DNA of 13,818 nt from CAVYHX01 sp963768415 (GCA_963768415.1 CAVYHX010000012.1:1-13818); one strand, 5' to 3'. Shown: positions 1 to 7,233, numbered from the stretch's first letter. Translations and numbers: made by a program. The notes: generated from the letters alone by a model not told the origin.

Positions 1-2
1 AG

Positions 3-308
3 CCGGATTTTCTCGATGCCTACAGTCACGGGCGGGAACTCTACGACCTGCGGGCCAACGTGCAGCGGATAGAACGGAAACTCAGGAAAAAACACGTCAG
101 GCTGGATGCAATCGAGGTGGCAATGCGGGACACCGGGATCGAATTGGTAACGCATGGCGCGACCCTCGAGCAGCGTGTGATTCTACTGGATGAAATACGC
201 AAGCTTGAGGAAGAACGGGCCGCGACCAGGGCCCAGATTCCAGTGCTTGAGACAGAACTGGAAAACGAAAAGCAGCGCCTCGCGACTATCAGCAGCGGGC
301 ATGAATAG
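3..308 (+). CDS. DUF2799-like envelope protein, C-terminal part (5' truncated)
   Basis: The frame is open from the first bases of the window to the TAG at 306-308, so this is the tail of a longer gene whose start lies outside. The GTG at 60 is internal, because the residues before it (FLDAYSHGRELYDLRANV) continue the same family pattern. That pattern, an aromatic-A-Y-x-x-GR-x-LY-x-L followed by a charged helix, matches the C-terminus of DUF2799 proteins, which are small bacterial lipoproteins of unknown function. The rest of the visible protein (about 101 residues) is rich in E, K, R and L with heptad-like spacing (RKLEEERAATRAQI), so it is very likely coiled coil. The lipobox expected at the N-terminus is out of view. 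A hairpin repeat begins 2 nt after the stop. Family assignment is from recalled motif; function is unknown. Confidence 0.7.
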   Translation, partial: PDFLDAYSHGRELYDLRANVQRIERKLRKKHVRLDAIEVAMRDTGIELVTHGATLEQRVILLDEIRKLEEERAATRAQIPVLETELENEKQRLATISSGHE

Positions 309-309
309 C

Positions 310-357
310 GGGGTCAGGCCTTGCATTACTGCATGTTTGAATGTCAGACCTGACCCC
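310..357. repeat. GGGGTCAG-headed inverted repeat (REP-like hairpin)
   Basis: The two ends form an imperfect inverted repeat. The left arm GGGGTCAGGCCTTGCATT pairs with the right arm AATGTCAGACCTGACCCC over about 15 of 18 positions, with a loop of about 12 nt. It begins immediately after the stop of the DUF2799-like gene and could stabilise or end its transcript, but no T-run follows. Short dispersed hairpins of this type with GGGG/CCCC ends are commonly associated with REP-associated tyrosine transposases (RAYTs). None is present in the window. Confidence 0.75.
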
Positions 358-380
358 GGACTACGCTGGTTGCCGGATAA

Positions 381-614
381 TCAGCCTGCCTTTTTTTCCA
401 GGATGTAACTGAGAATGAGCAGCGTCGGGGGCCAGTGACCGACGTAAATACCCCAGCGTTCACGGTGCGCCTCCTCCATGACCAGTCGCAAGGCAGGATC
501 GGCGATTCCGGACATGACTTCCCTGCCGATCTCCGGCGCCAGGAACCACGCCAGCCATGAGATGGGGATGGAGACGATGCCGAACCAGAACAACACTTGA
601 GATAGCATTTTCAT
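381..614 (-). CDS. Small two-helix membrane protein, unknown function
   Basis: This encodes 77 residues. The ATG at 614 is supported by a GGGAG Shine-Dalgarno sequence 7 nt upstream on the minus strand. Residues about 5-27 (SQVLFWFGIVSIPISWLAWF and following) form a hydrophobic helix. Residues 60-71 (PPTLLILSYILE) form a second, shorter hydrophobic stretch. Between them is a charged amphipathic segment containing MEEAHRERWG. The protein ends in EKKAG, so both termini probably face the same side of the membrane. I do not recognise a family. It stands alone between a hairpin repeat and a non-coding gap and faces away from the OYE gene. Good ribosome binding site and membrane-like composition argue that it is real. 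Confidence 0.6.
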   Translation of the reverse strand: MKMLSQVLFWFGIVSIPISWLAWFLAPEIGREVMSGIADPALRLVMEEAHRERWGIYVGHWPPTLLILSYILEKKAG

Positions 615-940
615 ATTTCTACTCCCTGCAGGTGAACACCACGGGCGTCCGGGTTATGATTCGAGCCGCGCATGACGCAGCGGATGTACCGATGACGAGC
701 ATTGGAACAAAATAACCGTTTATCCTGATATTCACGGATCGAGCAGCCATTCCCGGCACTGTGCACACTGATTACCATGAAATCCCTGCCAATTCTGCCA
801 CCCTTGCCAGAGCAGGTCACTACCTGGAGTTAAAATCAAATAAAATGGGAGACAACCGAGACTAGGGGAATCAGCGGGGGTCAGACTCGATTGATTGATT
901 TTCTAAACGCTGAGTCATCAGCAACAACGGAGAAAGCAGC
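615..940. other. Non-coding gap between divergent genes
   Basis: This 326-nt stretch separates the small membrane protein (-) from the OYE gene (+), so it must hold both promoters. A 69-codon minus-strand reading frame (820-611) lies here, but it has an unlikely composition and no recognisable family. The AT-rich part at 830-845 is the likeliest place for the OYE promoter. I could not find a -35/-10 pair with acceptable spacing. The right end holds a repeat half-site (listed separately). Confidence 0.5.
876..902 (+). repeat. Solitary GGGGTCAGACTCGATTGATT half-element
   Basis: The string GGGGTCAGACTCGATTGATT shares its GGGGTCAG head with the hairpin at 310-357, but no matching TGACCCC arm lies downstream. 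It may be half of a REP-like element, with the partner lost or never present. It falls in the 5' untranslated region of the OYE gene, about 40 nt before its start. Confidence 0.45.
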
Positions 941-2038
941 ATGAACACCCGCACGGAAGAAATTACGAACATTGATTTATTCTCGCCCATCAGCCTGGGC
1001 GATCTGACCCTGCCGAACCGGATGATCATGGCGCCGCTGACGCGTAATCGGGCGGCCATGCCGGGAAATGTGCCGCAGGCAATGAATGTGACCTACTATG
1101 CGCAGCGCGCCAGTGCGGGTTTGATTATCACCGAGGCAACGCAGGTCTCACCGGAGGGTGTCGGTTATCCGGCTACACCGGGCATTCATAGCAAGGAACA
1201 GGTGCAGGGCTGGCGCGCGGTGACGGATGCGGTCCATGCACTGGGCGGGCATCTGTTCTTGCAGCTGTGGTACTGCGGGCGAATCTCCCATCCGGACTTG
1301 TTACCGGATAATCAACAACCGGTATCCGCCGCTGCGATTAAACCCGCGGGTGATGCGGTGACCTATGAAGGAATGAAAGCGTTTGTTGAACCGCGGGCGC
1401 TGCGCACCGACGAGTTGCCCGGTATCGTGGATCAATATCGCCTGGCAGCGAAACGTGCCCGGGAGGCCGGTTTCGACGGGGTGGAGATCCACGCCGCTAA
1501 CGGGTATCTGCTGGATCAGTTCCTGCGTGACGGTACCAACCGGCGCACGGACAACTACGGTGGTGCCCTGGAAAACCGGACCAGGCTGCTAATGGAAGTG
1601 CTGGCGGCCGTGCTGGAGACCTGGGAACCCGCGCGCGTGGGGGTGCGGATTTCACCGGAAAGTTCCTTCAACGATATGCATGACGCGGACCCGCAGGCGA
1701 CCTTTAACTATGTCGCCAGGGCACTCAGCGGCAAGGGGCTGGGGTACCTGCACGGGGTGGAAGGGGAGATGCTGACCGGGGAACGCACGCTGGACTATCG
1801 GCAGATCCGTGATCATTTCGATGGCCCCTACATGGCAAACGGCGGCTATGACCAGGCGCTTGCGCGGGCCGCTCTTGCCAGCAGAGACGCGGACATGGTG
1901 TCATTCGGCAAGTTATACCTGGCGAATCCGGACCTGGTGGAACGCTTCAAGACTAATGCCGAATTGAATGTACCGGATGTCGATACTTTTTATGGCGGGA
2001 ATGAGAAAGGGTATACAGATTATCCGGCGCTGGTTTGA
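941..2038 (+). CDS. Old Yellow Enzyme family alkene reductase (NemA-like)
   Basis: This FMN-dependent TIM-barrel oxidoreductase has 365 residues, the usual length of the family. Such enzymes use NAD(P)H to reduce activated C=C bonds of enals, enones, maleimides and nitro-compounds in the cytoplasm. Visible landmarks include PLTRNRA with the FMN-contacting Thr34, the flavin-binding Gln107 in LQLWYCGR, and the substrate-binding pair in HAANGYL (His183 and Asn186). Tyr188 is the expected proton donor. Also present are NRRTDNYGGALENR (199-212), Arg235 in VGVRISP and the C-terminal SFGKLYLANPDLVERF. The segment normally W-H-x-GR-x-SH reads WYCGRISH here. ATG 941 has GGAGA 7 nt upstream. No linked regulator or operon partner is visible; the DUF4342 gene follows after 98 nt containing a repeat. 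The exact substrate cannot be told from sequence. Confidence 0.93.
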   Translation: MNTRTEEITNIDLFSPISLGDLTLPNRMIMAPLTRNRAAMPGNVPQAMNVTYYAQRASAGLIITEATQVSPEGVGYPATPGIHSKEQVQGWRAVTDAVHALGGHLFLQLWYCGRISHPDLLPDNQQPVSAAAIKPAGDAVTYEGMKAFVEPRALRTDELPGIVDQYRLAAKRAREAGFDGVEIHAANGYLLDQFLRDGTNRRTDNYGGALENRTRLLMEVLAAVLETWEPARVGVRISPESSFNDMHDADPQATFNYVARALSGKGLGYLHGVEGEMLTGERTLDYRQIRDHFDGPYMANGGYDQALARAALASRDADMVSFGKLYLANPDLVERFKTNAELNVPDVDTFYGGNEKGYTDYPALV

Positions 2039-2059
2039 CTGCAGGAAACATTGCTGTGT

Positions 2060-2088
2060 CGTCATTGCGAGCGTAGCGAAGCAATCTC
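2060..2088. repeat. CATTGCGAGCG...GCAATC palindromic repeat
   Basis: The stretch GTCATTGCGAGCGTAGCGAA followed by GCAATCTC is a short palindrome: ATTGC pairs with GCAAT around AGCG...AGCG-like cores. Sequences of this form are widespread dispersed repeats in many bacteria. It lies between the OYE stop and the DUF4342 start and would be transcribed with either. Confidence 0.6.
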
Positions 2089-2136
2089 AGAGCGGCCGGA
2101 TCCCGGTATGCCGAGAGCAGTTAGAGGGCTATAGCT

Positions 2137-2424
2137 ATGAGTGCAGACAACGAGGAACAGCCGGTAACAGAGAAGGTTACTCTGGCAGCCAGTCAGCTTG
2201 TTGAGTATGTGAGAAAACTCATTGCGGCAGGCAACGTACGCCGCTTGATTATTCGCAAGCCAAATGACGAAGTGCTGCTGGAGGTACCGCTCACTGCCGG
2301 GGTTGCCGTCGGTGGCGCGCTGACGGCTATGGCGCCGGTCCTGGCAGCACTGGGCGCCATGGGTGCGCTGCTGACGCAAGTCAAAGTCGAGATAGTTCGC
2401 ACTGATCGTTCCGACGACGATTGA
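2137..2424 (+). CDS. DUF4342 family small protein
   Basis: This encodes 95 residues from ATG 2137, with AGAGGG 8 nt upstream. Residues about 11-54 contain SQLVEYVRKLIAAGNVRRLI and VLLEVPLTAGVAV. This combination (helix with K/R-x-L-I-x-x-GN-x-R-R-I-I, a short strand with E-V/I-PL-TAG, then an Ala/Gly-rich hydrophobic stretch) is the DUF4342 signature. Residues about 50-78 (GVAVGGALTAMAPVLAALGA and following) form one or two hydrophobic helices that may enter the membrane. The end (VKVEIVRTDRSDDD) is polar and acidic. The function of DUF4342 is unknown. The gene converges with the MacB-like permease gene, leaving 78 nt between stops with no convincing terminator. Confidence 0.85.
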   Translation: MSADNEEQPVTEKVTLAASQLVEYVRKLIAAGNVRRLIIRKPNDEVLLEVPLTAGVAVGGALTAMAPVLAALGAMGALLTQVKVEIVRTDRSDDD

Positions 2425-2502
2425 TAATAGTTCCGGCCACGGCTTTATTTACCTGCTGCAGAAGCGGTCTTGTGACTTTTTGCAGCCATATCAGTCACCG
2501 GT

Positions 2503-3717
2503 CTATTCATAGCGCAATGCGTCGATCGGGCGCAGTTGCGCGGCCTTGCGGGCCGGGTGCAGGCCGAAGAATACGCCTACCAGTCCCGCGAACAGGAAGG
2601 CGACGACGACTGAGCCGGGCGTCACGCTGACCGGGAGTGCGGAAAAGCGTGCCACTGCCAGTGCGCCGCCCAGGCCGAGGAAGATGCCCAGTACACCGCC
2701 AATAGTGCTGAGTACCAGCGCCTCCAGCAGGAACTGCCAGAGGATATCGCGCTGGCGGGCGCCCAGCGCCATGCGGATACCGATCTCGCGGGTGCGTTCG
2801 GTGACCGAGACCAGCATGATATTCATGATGCCGATGCCGCCCACCAGCAGCGAGACGGACGCGATGCTGCCCAGCAGCCAGGTGAACACCCGGGCGCTTT
2901 CCTCCGAGGTCTCGGCCAGTTCAGCGCGGTTGTACATGCGGAAGTCGTCGGGCTGGCCCTCCTGCAGGCGGTGGCGCTGACGCAGCAGTTGTTTGACCTC
3001 CTTGATCAGCCGAAACGAGGCCGCGCGGTCGCTGGCGACCAGCTCGATGCGCTCGATGTGGGTGATGCCCTGGAGCTTGCGCTGCACGGTGGTGATAGGG
3101 GCGAAGATGGCGTCGTCCTGGTCCGAGCCCCAGGCGGTGGCACCCTTTTCGGTGAGCACGCCGATCACCCGGCAGGCCAGGCCCTTGATGACGATGGACT
3201 CGCCCAGCGGGCTGCGCAGCCCGAACAGTTCGCGCGCCACCGTCTGCCCCAGCACGCACACGTGGCTGGCACCCAGCACGTGGCGCCGGGTGATGAACTC
3301 ACCCTCGGCCAGCGGCCAGTTGCGCACCGTGACATAGTCCGGAGTGACGCCCTCGATGGCGGTGCCCCAGTTGGTGCCGCGATAGCGGACCTGGTCGGTC
3401 GTGTTCGTGCTGGGCGCGACCGCCACCACGTCCGGCAGCTCGGCGATGGCGGCGGCGTCGGCGCGCGTCAGCGTGGTATTCCCGCCGGCGCCGGTGCGCA
3501 CCCCGCCGTGGGTCACCGAGCCGGGACGCACCACCAGGCTGTTGGTGCCCATGCTGGCCAGCTGGTCGGCGATACGTTGCTGGGCACCGCTGCCGATGCC
3601 GAGCATGGCAATCACCGAGCCCACGCCGATGACCACGCCCAGCGCAGTCAGCATGGCGCGCGTCTTGTTGCGCCACAGGGCGCGCAGCGCCAGTTGCAGT
3701 GCGGTGGTCCAGTTCAT
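2503..3717 (-). CDS. MacB-type ABC transporter permease (FtsX family)
   Basis: This is an inner-membrane subunit of a MacB-like export machine, 404 residues from ATG 3717. The upstream in-frame ATG at 3768 would run deep into the ATPase gene and is unlikely. The chosen start overlaps the ATPase stop as ATGA, typical of translational coupling. Architecture: cytoplasmic amphipathic N-terminus and TM1 (about 22-42, MLTALGVVIGVGSVIAMLGI), a periplasmic MacB-PCD-like domain (about 45-275), then three TM helices (about 280-305, 330-355 and 368-387). The conserved cytoplasmic loop EIGIRMALGARQRDIL sits between the last three helices, and the family-typical tail is HPARKAAQLRPIDALRYE. Unlike E. coli MacB, the ATPase is a separate gene. 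With the adjacent adaptor it should form a tripartite efflux or secretion complex with an outer-membrane TolC-like channel not encoded here. The substrate is unknown. Confidence 0.92.
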   Translation of the reverse strand: MNWTTALQLALRALWRNKTRAMLTALGVVIGVGSVIAMLGIGSGAQQRIADQLASMGTNSLVVRPGSVTHGGVRTGAGGNTTLTRADAAAIAELPDVVAVAPSTNTTDQVRYRGTNWGTAIEGVTPDYVTVRNWPLAEGEFITRRHVLGASHVCVLGQTVARELFGLRSPLGESIVIKGLACRVIGVLTEKGATAWGSDQDDAIFAPITTVQRKLQGITHIERIELVASDRAASFRLIKEVKQLLRQRHRLQEGQPDDFRMYNRAELAETSEESARVFTWLLGSIASVSLLVGGIGIMNIMLVSVTERTREIGIRMALGARQRDILWQFLLEALVLSTIGGVLGIFLGLGGALAVARFSALPVSVTPGSVVVAFLFAGLVGVFFGLHPARKAAQLRPIDALRYE

Positions 3718-4397
3718 GCCTGCGCCTCCAGGCGGCCGTCGCGCAGCAACAACCGGCGCCGGGCGCATGCGGCGACGTCCTGTTCGTGGGTGATCAGGAC
3801 GATGGTCAGGTCTTCTGCGCGGTTCAGTTCGTCCAGCAGGGCCATGATCTCGGTGCTGGTGGCGGTGTCGACGTTGCCGGTGGGTTCGTCGGCCAGCAGC
3901 AGCGACGGGTGTGTCACCAGGGCGCGGGCGATGGCGACGCGTTGCGCCTGGCCGCCGGACAACTGGTTGGGCAGGTGGTACAGGCGCTCGCCCAGGCCCA
4001 TGCGTTCCAGGGCCGCGCGCGCACGCTGGCGGCGCTCGGTCTTGCCGACGCCGGCGTAGATCAACGGGGTCTCGACGTTTTCCAGGGCACTGGTGCGCGG
4101 CAGCAGGTTGAAGTTCTGAAACACGAATCCGATCTCGTGATTACGCAGTGCGGCGAGCTGGTCGCCATCCATGCGCGTTACGTCCTGTCCGCGCAGCTCA
4201 AAGCTGCCGGTATCCGGCACGTCCAGGCAGCCGAGGATATGCATCAGGGTGGACTTGCCCGAGCCGGAGGGCCCCATAATGGCCGCAAACTCGCCGGGTA
4301 AAACACTCAAATCAATGCCGCGCAGGGCCTGGATGGTCACTCCATCCAGCACATAGGCCTTGTGCAGGTCATGGATCTCGAGCAGCGGTGCGGTCAT
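3714..4397 (-). CDS. ABC transporter ATP-binding protein (MacB/LolD type)
   Basis: This 227-residue ATPase drives the MacB-like permease encoded next to it. All nucleotide-binding elements are present: Walker A GPSGSGKS (42-49), Q-loop Gln94 in FVFQNFNLLP, signature LSGGQAQRVAIARAL (146-160), Walker B LLLADEP (166-172) with catalytic Glu171, D-loop NVDTATS, and H-loop His204 in LITHEQD. Sequence and length fit the MacB/LolD family of mechanotransmitter transporters. ATG 4397 lies 4 nt after the stop of the adaptor gene, and its own ribosome binding site is weak, so translation is probably coupled. The stop overlaps the permease start by 4 nt. The three genes are therefore one transcript in the order adaptor, ATPase, permease. 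Confidence 0.93.
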   Translation of the reverse strand: MTAPLLEIHDLHKAYVLDGVTIQALRGIDLSVLPGEFAAIMGPSGSGKSTLMHILGCLDVPDTGSFELRGQDVTRMDGDQLAALRNHEIGFVFQNFNLLPRTSALENVETPLIYAGVGKTERRQRARAALERMGLGERLYHLPNQLSGGQAQRVAIARALVTHPSLLLADEPTGNVDTATSTEIMALLDELNRAEDLTIVLITHEQDVAACARRRLLLRDGRLEAQA

Positions 4398-4401
4398 CGA
4401 A

Positions 4402-5596
4402 TCAAAACAAACTCAGGCCGAAGCGCCGCTTGCGTTCACCATCCTCGCGCTTGCGCGGCACGGCGATGGTCATGTCATCGACCAGGTCTGCGCCGCTGAC
4501 CTCGGTGACCGATTCGCCTATGATGCCGGTGGTGACGGTCAGTGGCGTGAGCGTGGCGCCGTCCAGCCGCCACAGGATGGCTTCGCCGGACTTGAGGTTG
4601 GCACGCACCCGGTCCAGGTCCGCCTGTGGCCAGTCCGGTACGTAGCGGAGCGCGGCATTGGGTACGGTGAGCACCTGGTCGCGGCGTGCGACCTCGATGC
4701 TGACCGTGGCGGTCATGCCGGGCTTCAGTGCCAGGTCGGTGTTGTCCACGTGGATGATGCAGTTGTACTTGACCACCCCGGCCTCGACCTTGGGTTGCAG
4801 CCGTACCTGGGCAGCGCTGCCGCTGAACTCGCGGTTCGGGTAGGCGAACACGGTGAAGCTGACCGGCTGGCCTTCATGTACCTGGCCGATGAAGGCCTCG
4901 TCCACGTCCGCTTCCACCCGCATGCGGGTCAGGTCGTTGGCGATGGTGAACAGGGTGGGGGCCTGCAGGCTGGCGGCGACTGTCTGGCCAACGTCGACGT
5001 CACGCGAGATGACCACGCCATCGATCGGTGCCGCGATGCGGGTGTAGTCCAGGTTGACCTGCTCGCGTTCCAGTGCCGCCCGGGTCTGGGCCACGCTCGC
5101 GGCTTTCACCTGGTGCTCCCCCTGGGCGACCTGGTACGCGAAACGCGCCGCGTCCACCACGCTCTCGGCCACCAGCTTCTTCTGCTGCAGGCCGGTCTGC
5201 CGCTCGTATTCGCGCTTGCTGTCGAGCACACCGATCCAGGCCTTGTCACGCGCGGCCTCGGCACTTTTCAGATTGGCCTCGGCCTCGGCACGCTTGGCAG
5301 TGAAGATGGCCGGATCGATCTGTGCAATGACCTGGCCCTGTTTGACCTGATCATTGAAGTCGGCATACAGGTGCTGAATGGTGCCCGACACCTGGCTGCC
5401 CACCAGCACGGTGTTGATGGGACTCAGGGTGCCGGTGGCCGACACCACATCAGTGATATCAGCCGCGGCGCACCTGTGCCTGGCTGTATTGCGCCACCGC
5501 CTCGGTTGCGGGTTCGCGCAGCAGGTACCAGCCGCCAGCGATCAGGGCGGCAAGTAGCAGGATGCCAGTCAACAGTTTAATCATTCGATGGGCCAT
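4402..5596 (-). pseudogene. MacA-like periplasmic adaptor (HlyD/RND-MFP family), frameshifted near the N-terminus
   Basis: The longest open frame starts at an unnatural GTG (5448) in mid-domain. Upstream, in another frame from ATG 5596 (or 5584), lies the expected membrane anchor MIKLLTGILLLAALIAGGWY and then YSQAQVRRG. That frame stops at TGA 5461-5459. Removing the base at 5461 restores RRG-DITDVVSATGTLSP and a protein of about 397 residues, usual for MacA-type adaptors. Visible parts are the two lipoyl half-motifs (GSQVSGTIQHLYADFNDQVK and DYTRIAAPIDGVVISRD), a helical hairpin between them (about 110 residues) and a beta-barrel/membrane-proximal region with ALKPGMTATVSIE. It should link the permease to an outer-membrane channel. 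All downstream sequence is conserved, so the extra base may be a sequencing error; as written, no full-length adaptor can be made. Confidence 0.88.
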
Positions 5597-5644
5597 CTAC
5601 AGGTCAGAAACATTGGGTGGTAGTATGCAGGCAGGATGCCAAAC

Positions 5645-5703
5645 GGGGACAGTATACTAATTTAAATTCCAGTCACATGGTTTGAATTAAATATACTGTC
5701 CCC
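5645..5703. repeat. GGGGACAGTATA...TATACTGTCCCC inverted repeat
   Basis: The left arm begins GGGGACAGTATACTAATTTA and the right arm ends ATTAAATATACTGTCCCC. The outer 12 nt (GGGGACAGTATA) pair perfectly and the AT-rich inner part pairs partly. No open frame crosses it. It resembles dispersed REP-like elements seen in sulfur-oxidising and related Gammaproteobacteria; this attribution is from memory. Confidence 0.75.
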
Positions 5704-5721
5704 GGGGAAATACATTCAAAT

Positions 5722-5793
5722 CCTGTGGGAGCGCCGTCCTTCGGCGCGAATCGGGTTGGAAACCCATCGCGGCCAGGAGGCCGCTCCTACAGG
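5722..5793. repeat. REP hairpin pair, copy 1 (CCTGTGGGAGCG...CGCTCCTACAGG)
   Basis: The ends CCTGTGGGAGCG and CGCTCCTACAGG pair with one mismatch. The interior holds two smaller hairpins, CGCCGTCCTTCGGCG and CGGCCAGGAGGCCG. This is the layout of Pseudomonas-type REP pairs, which are extragenic palindromes mobilised by RAYT transposases. It is followed after 15 nt by a second copy in the same orientation. Confidence 0.85.
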
Positions 5794-5808
5794 GGGTTAT
5801 AAGAACTA

Positions 5809-5877
5809 CTGTAGGAGCGCCGCCCTTCGGCGCGATTGTTTGGTAACCCTATCGCGGCCAGGGGGCCGCTCCTACAG
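5809..5877. repeat. REP hairpin pair, copy 2 (CTGTAGGAGCG...CGCTCCTACAG)
   Basis: This is nearly the same unit as copy 1. The ends CTGTAGGAGCG and CGCTCCTACAG are a perfect inverted repeat, with inner hairpins CGCCGCCCTTCGGCG and CGGCCAGGGGGCCG and the shared ATCGCGGCCAG core. The two copies differ mainly in the linker (GAATCGGGTTGGAAACCC against GATTGTTTGGTAACCCT). The pair forms a small tandem cluster downstream of pilU. Confidence 0.87.
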
Positions 5878-5929
5878 GTGATTTATACGACTGTGTTGTA
5901 ATCTGGCCCGGATGTCGCAGACGGAAGTC

Positions 5930-7233
5930 TCAGGCGGTACAAGCGGCCGCCTTGTCTGCTTCCGCTTTTTGCTGTCGCATCAGCTCCTCGAGCATGGGGC
6001 GCAGCTTGTCCGGTTCATCCGCTTCGCTGAGGGCCTGTTCCATGGTTGTTTTTCCGTCCTCGACCAGCTTCAACAGCGCTGCATCGAACTCGTCCAGGTC
6101 CTCCGGGTTTTCGCCATGATCGATCAGGCTGAGGCCGGACTTGTCCGGCTTCTCCTGTTCCTCGACCGGGGTCTCACCGTTGAGGTTGAGTTTGAGGCGC
6201 AGGTTGTTGGGAGAGTCCGCATTCTTCAGTGCCTCGTCGATGGACACCCTGCCTTCCTGCACCAGTTTGTAGAGTGCAGTATCGAAGGTCTGCATGCCGA
6301 TATTTTCCGATTTATGCATGACCTCCTTGATTTCGTGTACATCGCCGCGCCGGATCAGGTCCTGTACCAGCGGTGTACCCAGCAGAATTTCCACCGCGGC
6401 GGCGCGCTTGCCGTCGATCGGTCTTGACCAGGCGCTGTGAAATAAAGGCGCGCAGGTTCAGTGACAGGTCCATCAGCAACTGGTTGCGGCGGTCTTCGGG
6501 AAAGAAGTTGATAATGCGGTCCAGTGCCTGGTTGGCAGTTGTTGGCGTGCAGGGTGGAGATGGCGAGGTGGCCGGTCTCGGCAAAGGCGAGTGCGTGTTC
6601 CATGGTTTCGCGGTCACGGATCTCGCCGATCAGGATCACATCCGGTGCCTGGCGCAGGGTGTTTTTCAGCGCATCCTCGTAACTGTCGGTATCCAGCCCG
6701 ACCTCGCGCTGGTTGACGATGGATTTCTTGTGGCTGTGCACGAACTCGATCGGGTCTTCGATGGTGATGATATGGCCGGCGTTGTTACGGTTGCGGTGAT
6801 CGATCAGCGAGGCCAGCGAGGTTGACTTGCCGGAGCCGGTCGCGCCGACGAACAGAACCAGTCCGCGTTTTTCCATGATGACGTCCGTCAGGATCGACGG
6901 CAGGCCGAGCAGTTTCCAGTCCGGTATGTCGGTCTTGATGTTGCGGATCACCAGCGAGATCGAGTTGCGCTGGCGGAAGATATTGACCCGGAAACGCCCG
7001 ATGCCGGCTTCCGAGATCGCCAGGTTCATTTCCGGCTTGTCTTCGAAGTCGCTTCGCTGGTCCTCGTTCATGACCGAGTAGGCGATGCCCCTGATCTGTT
7101 CCGCGGTGAGCGGGTTGTCCTCGATCGGTGTCAGGTTGCCGTTGATCTTCGCGCTGGCCGGCGCGCCGCAGCTGAAGTACAGGTCAGATGCATCGCTTTC
7201 CACCATTGTTTTGAGATAGTCCTTGAAATCCAT
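5930..7233 (-). pseudogene. pilU: PilU-type twitching motility ATPase, two frameshifts, duplicated C-terminal tail
   Basis: PilU is a hexameric cytoplasmic ATPase that helps PilT retract type IV pili. ATG 7233 has an AGGGTG ribosome site. Present are the N-terminal PAS-like domain (1-about 100), Walker A GATGSGKS (130-137), Asp box EDPIE (159-163), Walker B VILIGEIRD (199-207) and His box TGHLAISTLHANN (220-232). Overall similarity favours PilU over PilT. Two extra bases disrupt the frame. One at 6537 follows residue 232; removing it gives ANQALDRIINFFPEDRRNQL. One at 6419 follows ...QRLVKT; removing it gives IDGKRAAAVEILLGTP. The repaired protein has 433 residues, longer than the roughly 380 usual for PilU, because a C-terminal extension repeats the domain's last helices. 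As written only the first 232 residues are in frame, lacking the C-terminal part of the ATPase domain. The next upstream gene is M23, not pilT. Confidence 0.9.

Larger units (their letters stand above)
5597..5929. other. Repeat-filled intergenic region between pilU and the MacAB-like operon
   Basis: This 333-nt gap contains three palindromic elements (5645-5703, 5722-5793 and 5809-5877), which together occupy about 60 percent of it. It must carry the 3' end of pilU and the promoter of the adaptor-ATPase-permease operon, both on the minus strand. The free stretch next to the operon is only about 48 nt (5597-5644). I see no well-spaced promoter in it and no clear ribosome binding site for ATG 5596 or 5584. 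The hairpins could terminate pilU transcription. Confidence 0.6.

Noticed and set aside
611..820. 69-codon minus-strand frame whose stop overlaps the start of the small membrane protein
   Set aside because: The 4-nt overlap hints at coupling, but the sequence is rich in Cys, Arg and His, shows no helix or motif and no family, and the downstream gene has its own good ribosome site.
2425..2502. Possible bidirectional terminator between DUF4342 and the permease gene
   Set aside because: Only a weak GTGACT...AGTCAC pairing with a long loop is visible, and no T-run follows a stable stem.
2971..4059. 362-codon plus-strand open frame across the permease and ATPase genes
   Set aside because: It runs antisense through two genes with full ABC motifs and is rich in Gly, Ala, Arg and His without domain structure.
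4360..5580. 406-codon plus-strand open frame across the adaptor gene
   Set aside because: It is antisense to the adaptor, whose domains are clearly recognisable. Its sequence is low-complexity and lacks any family motif, as expected for a shadow of GC-rich coding DNA.
5645..5877. CRISPR-like repeated structure
   Set aside because: The repeats are hairpin REP units with short variable linkers, without regular spacers or any cas gene.
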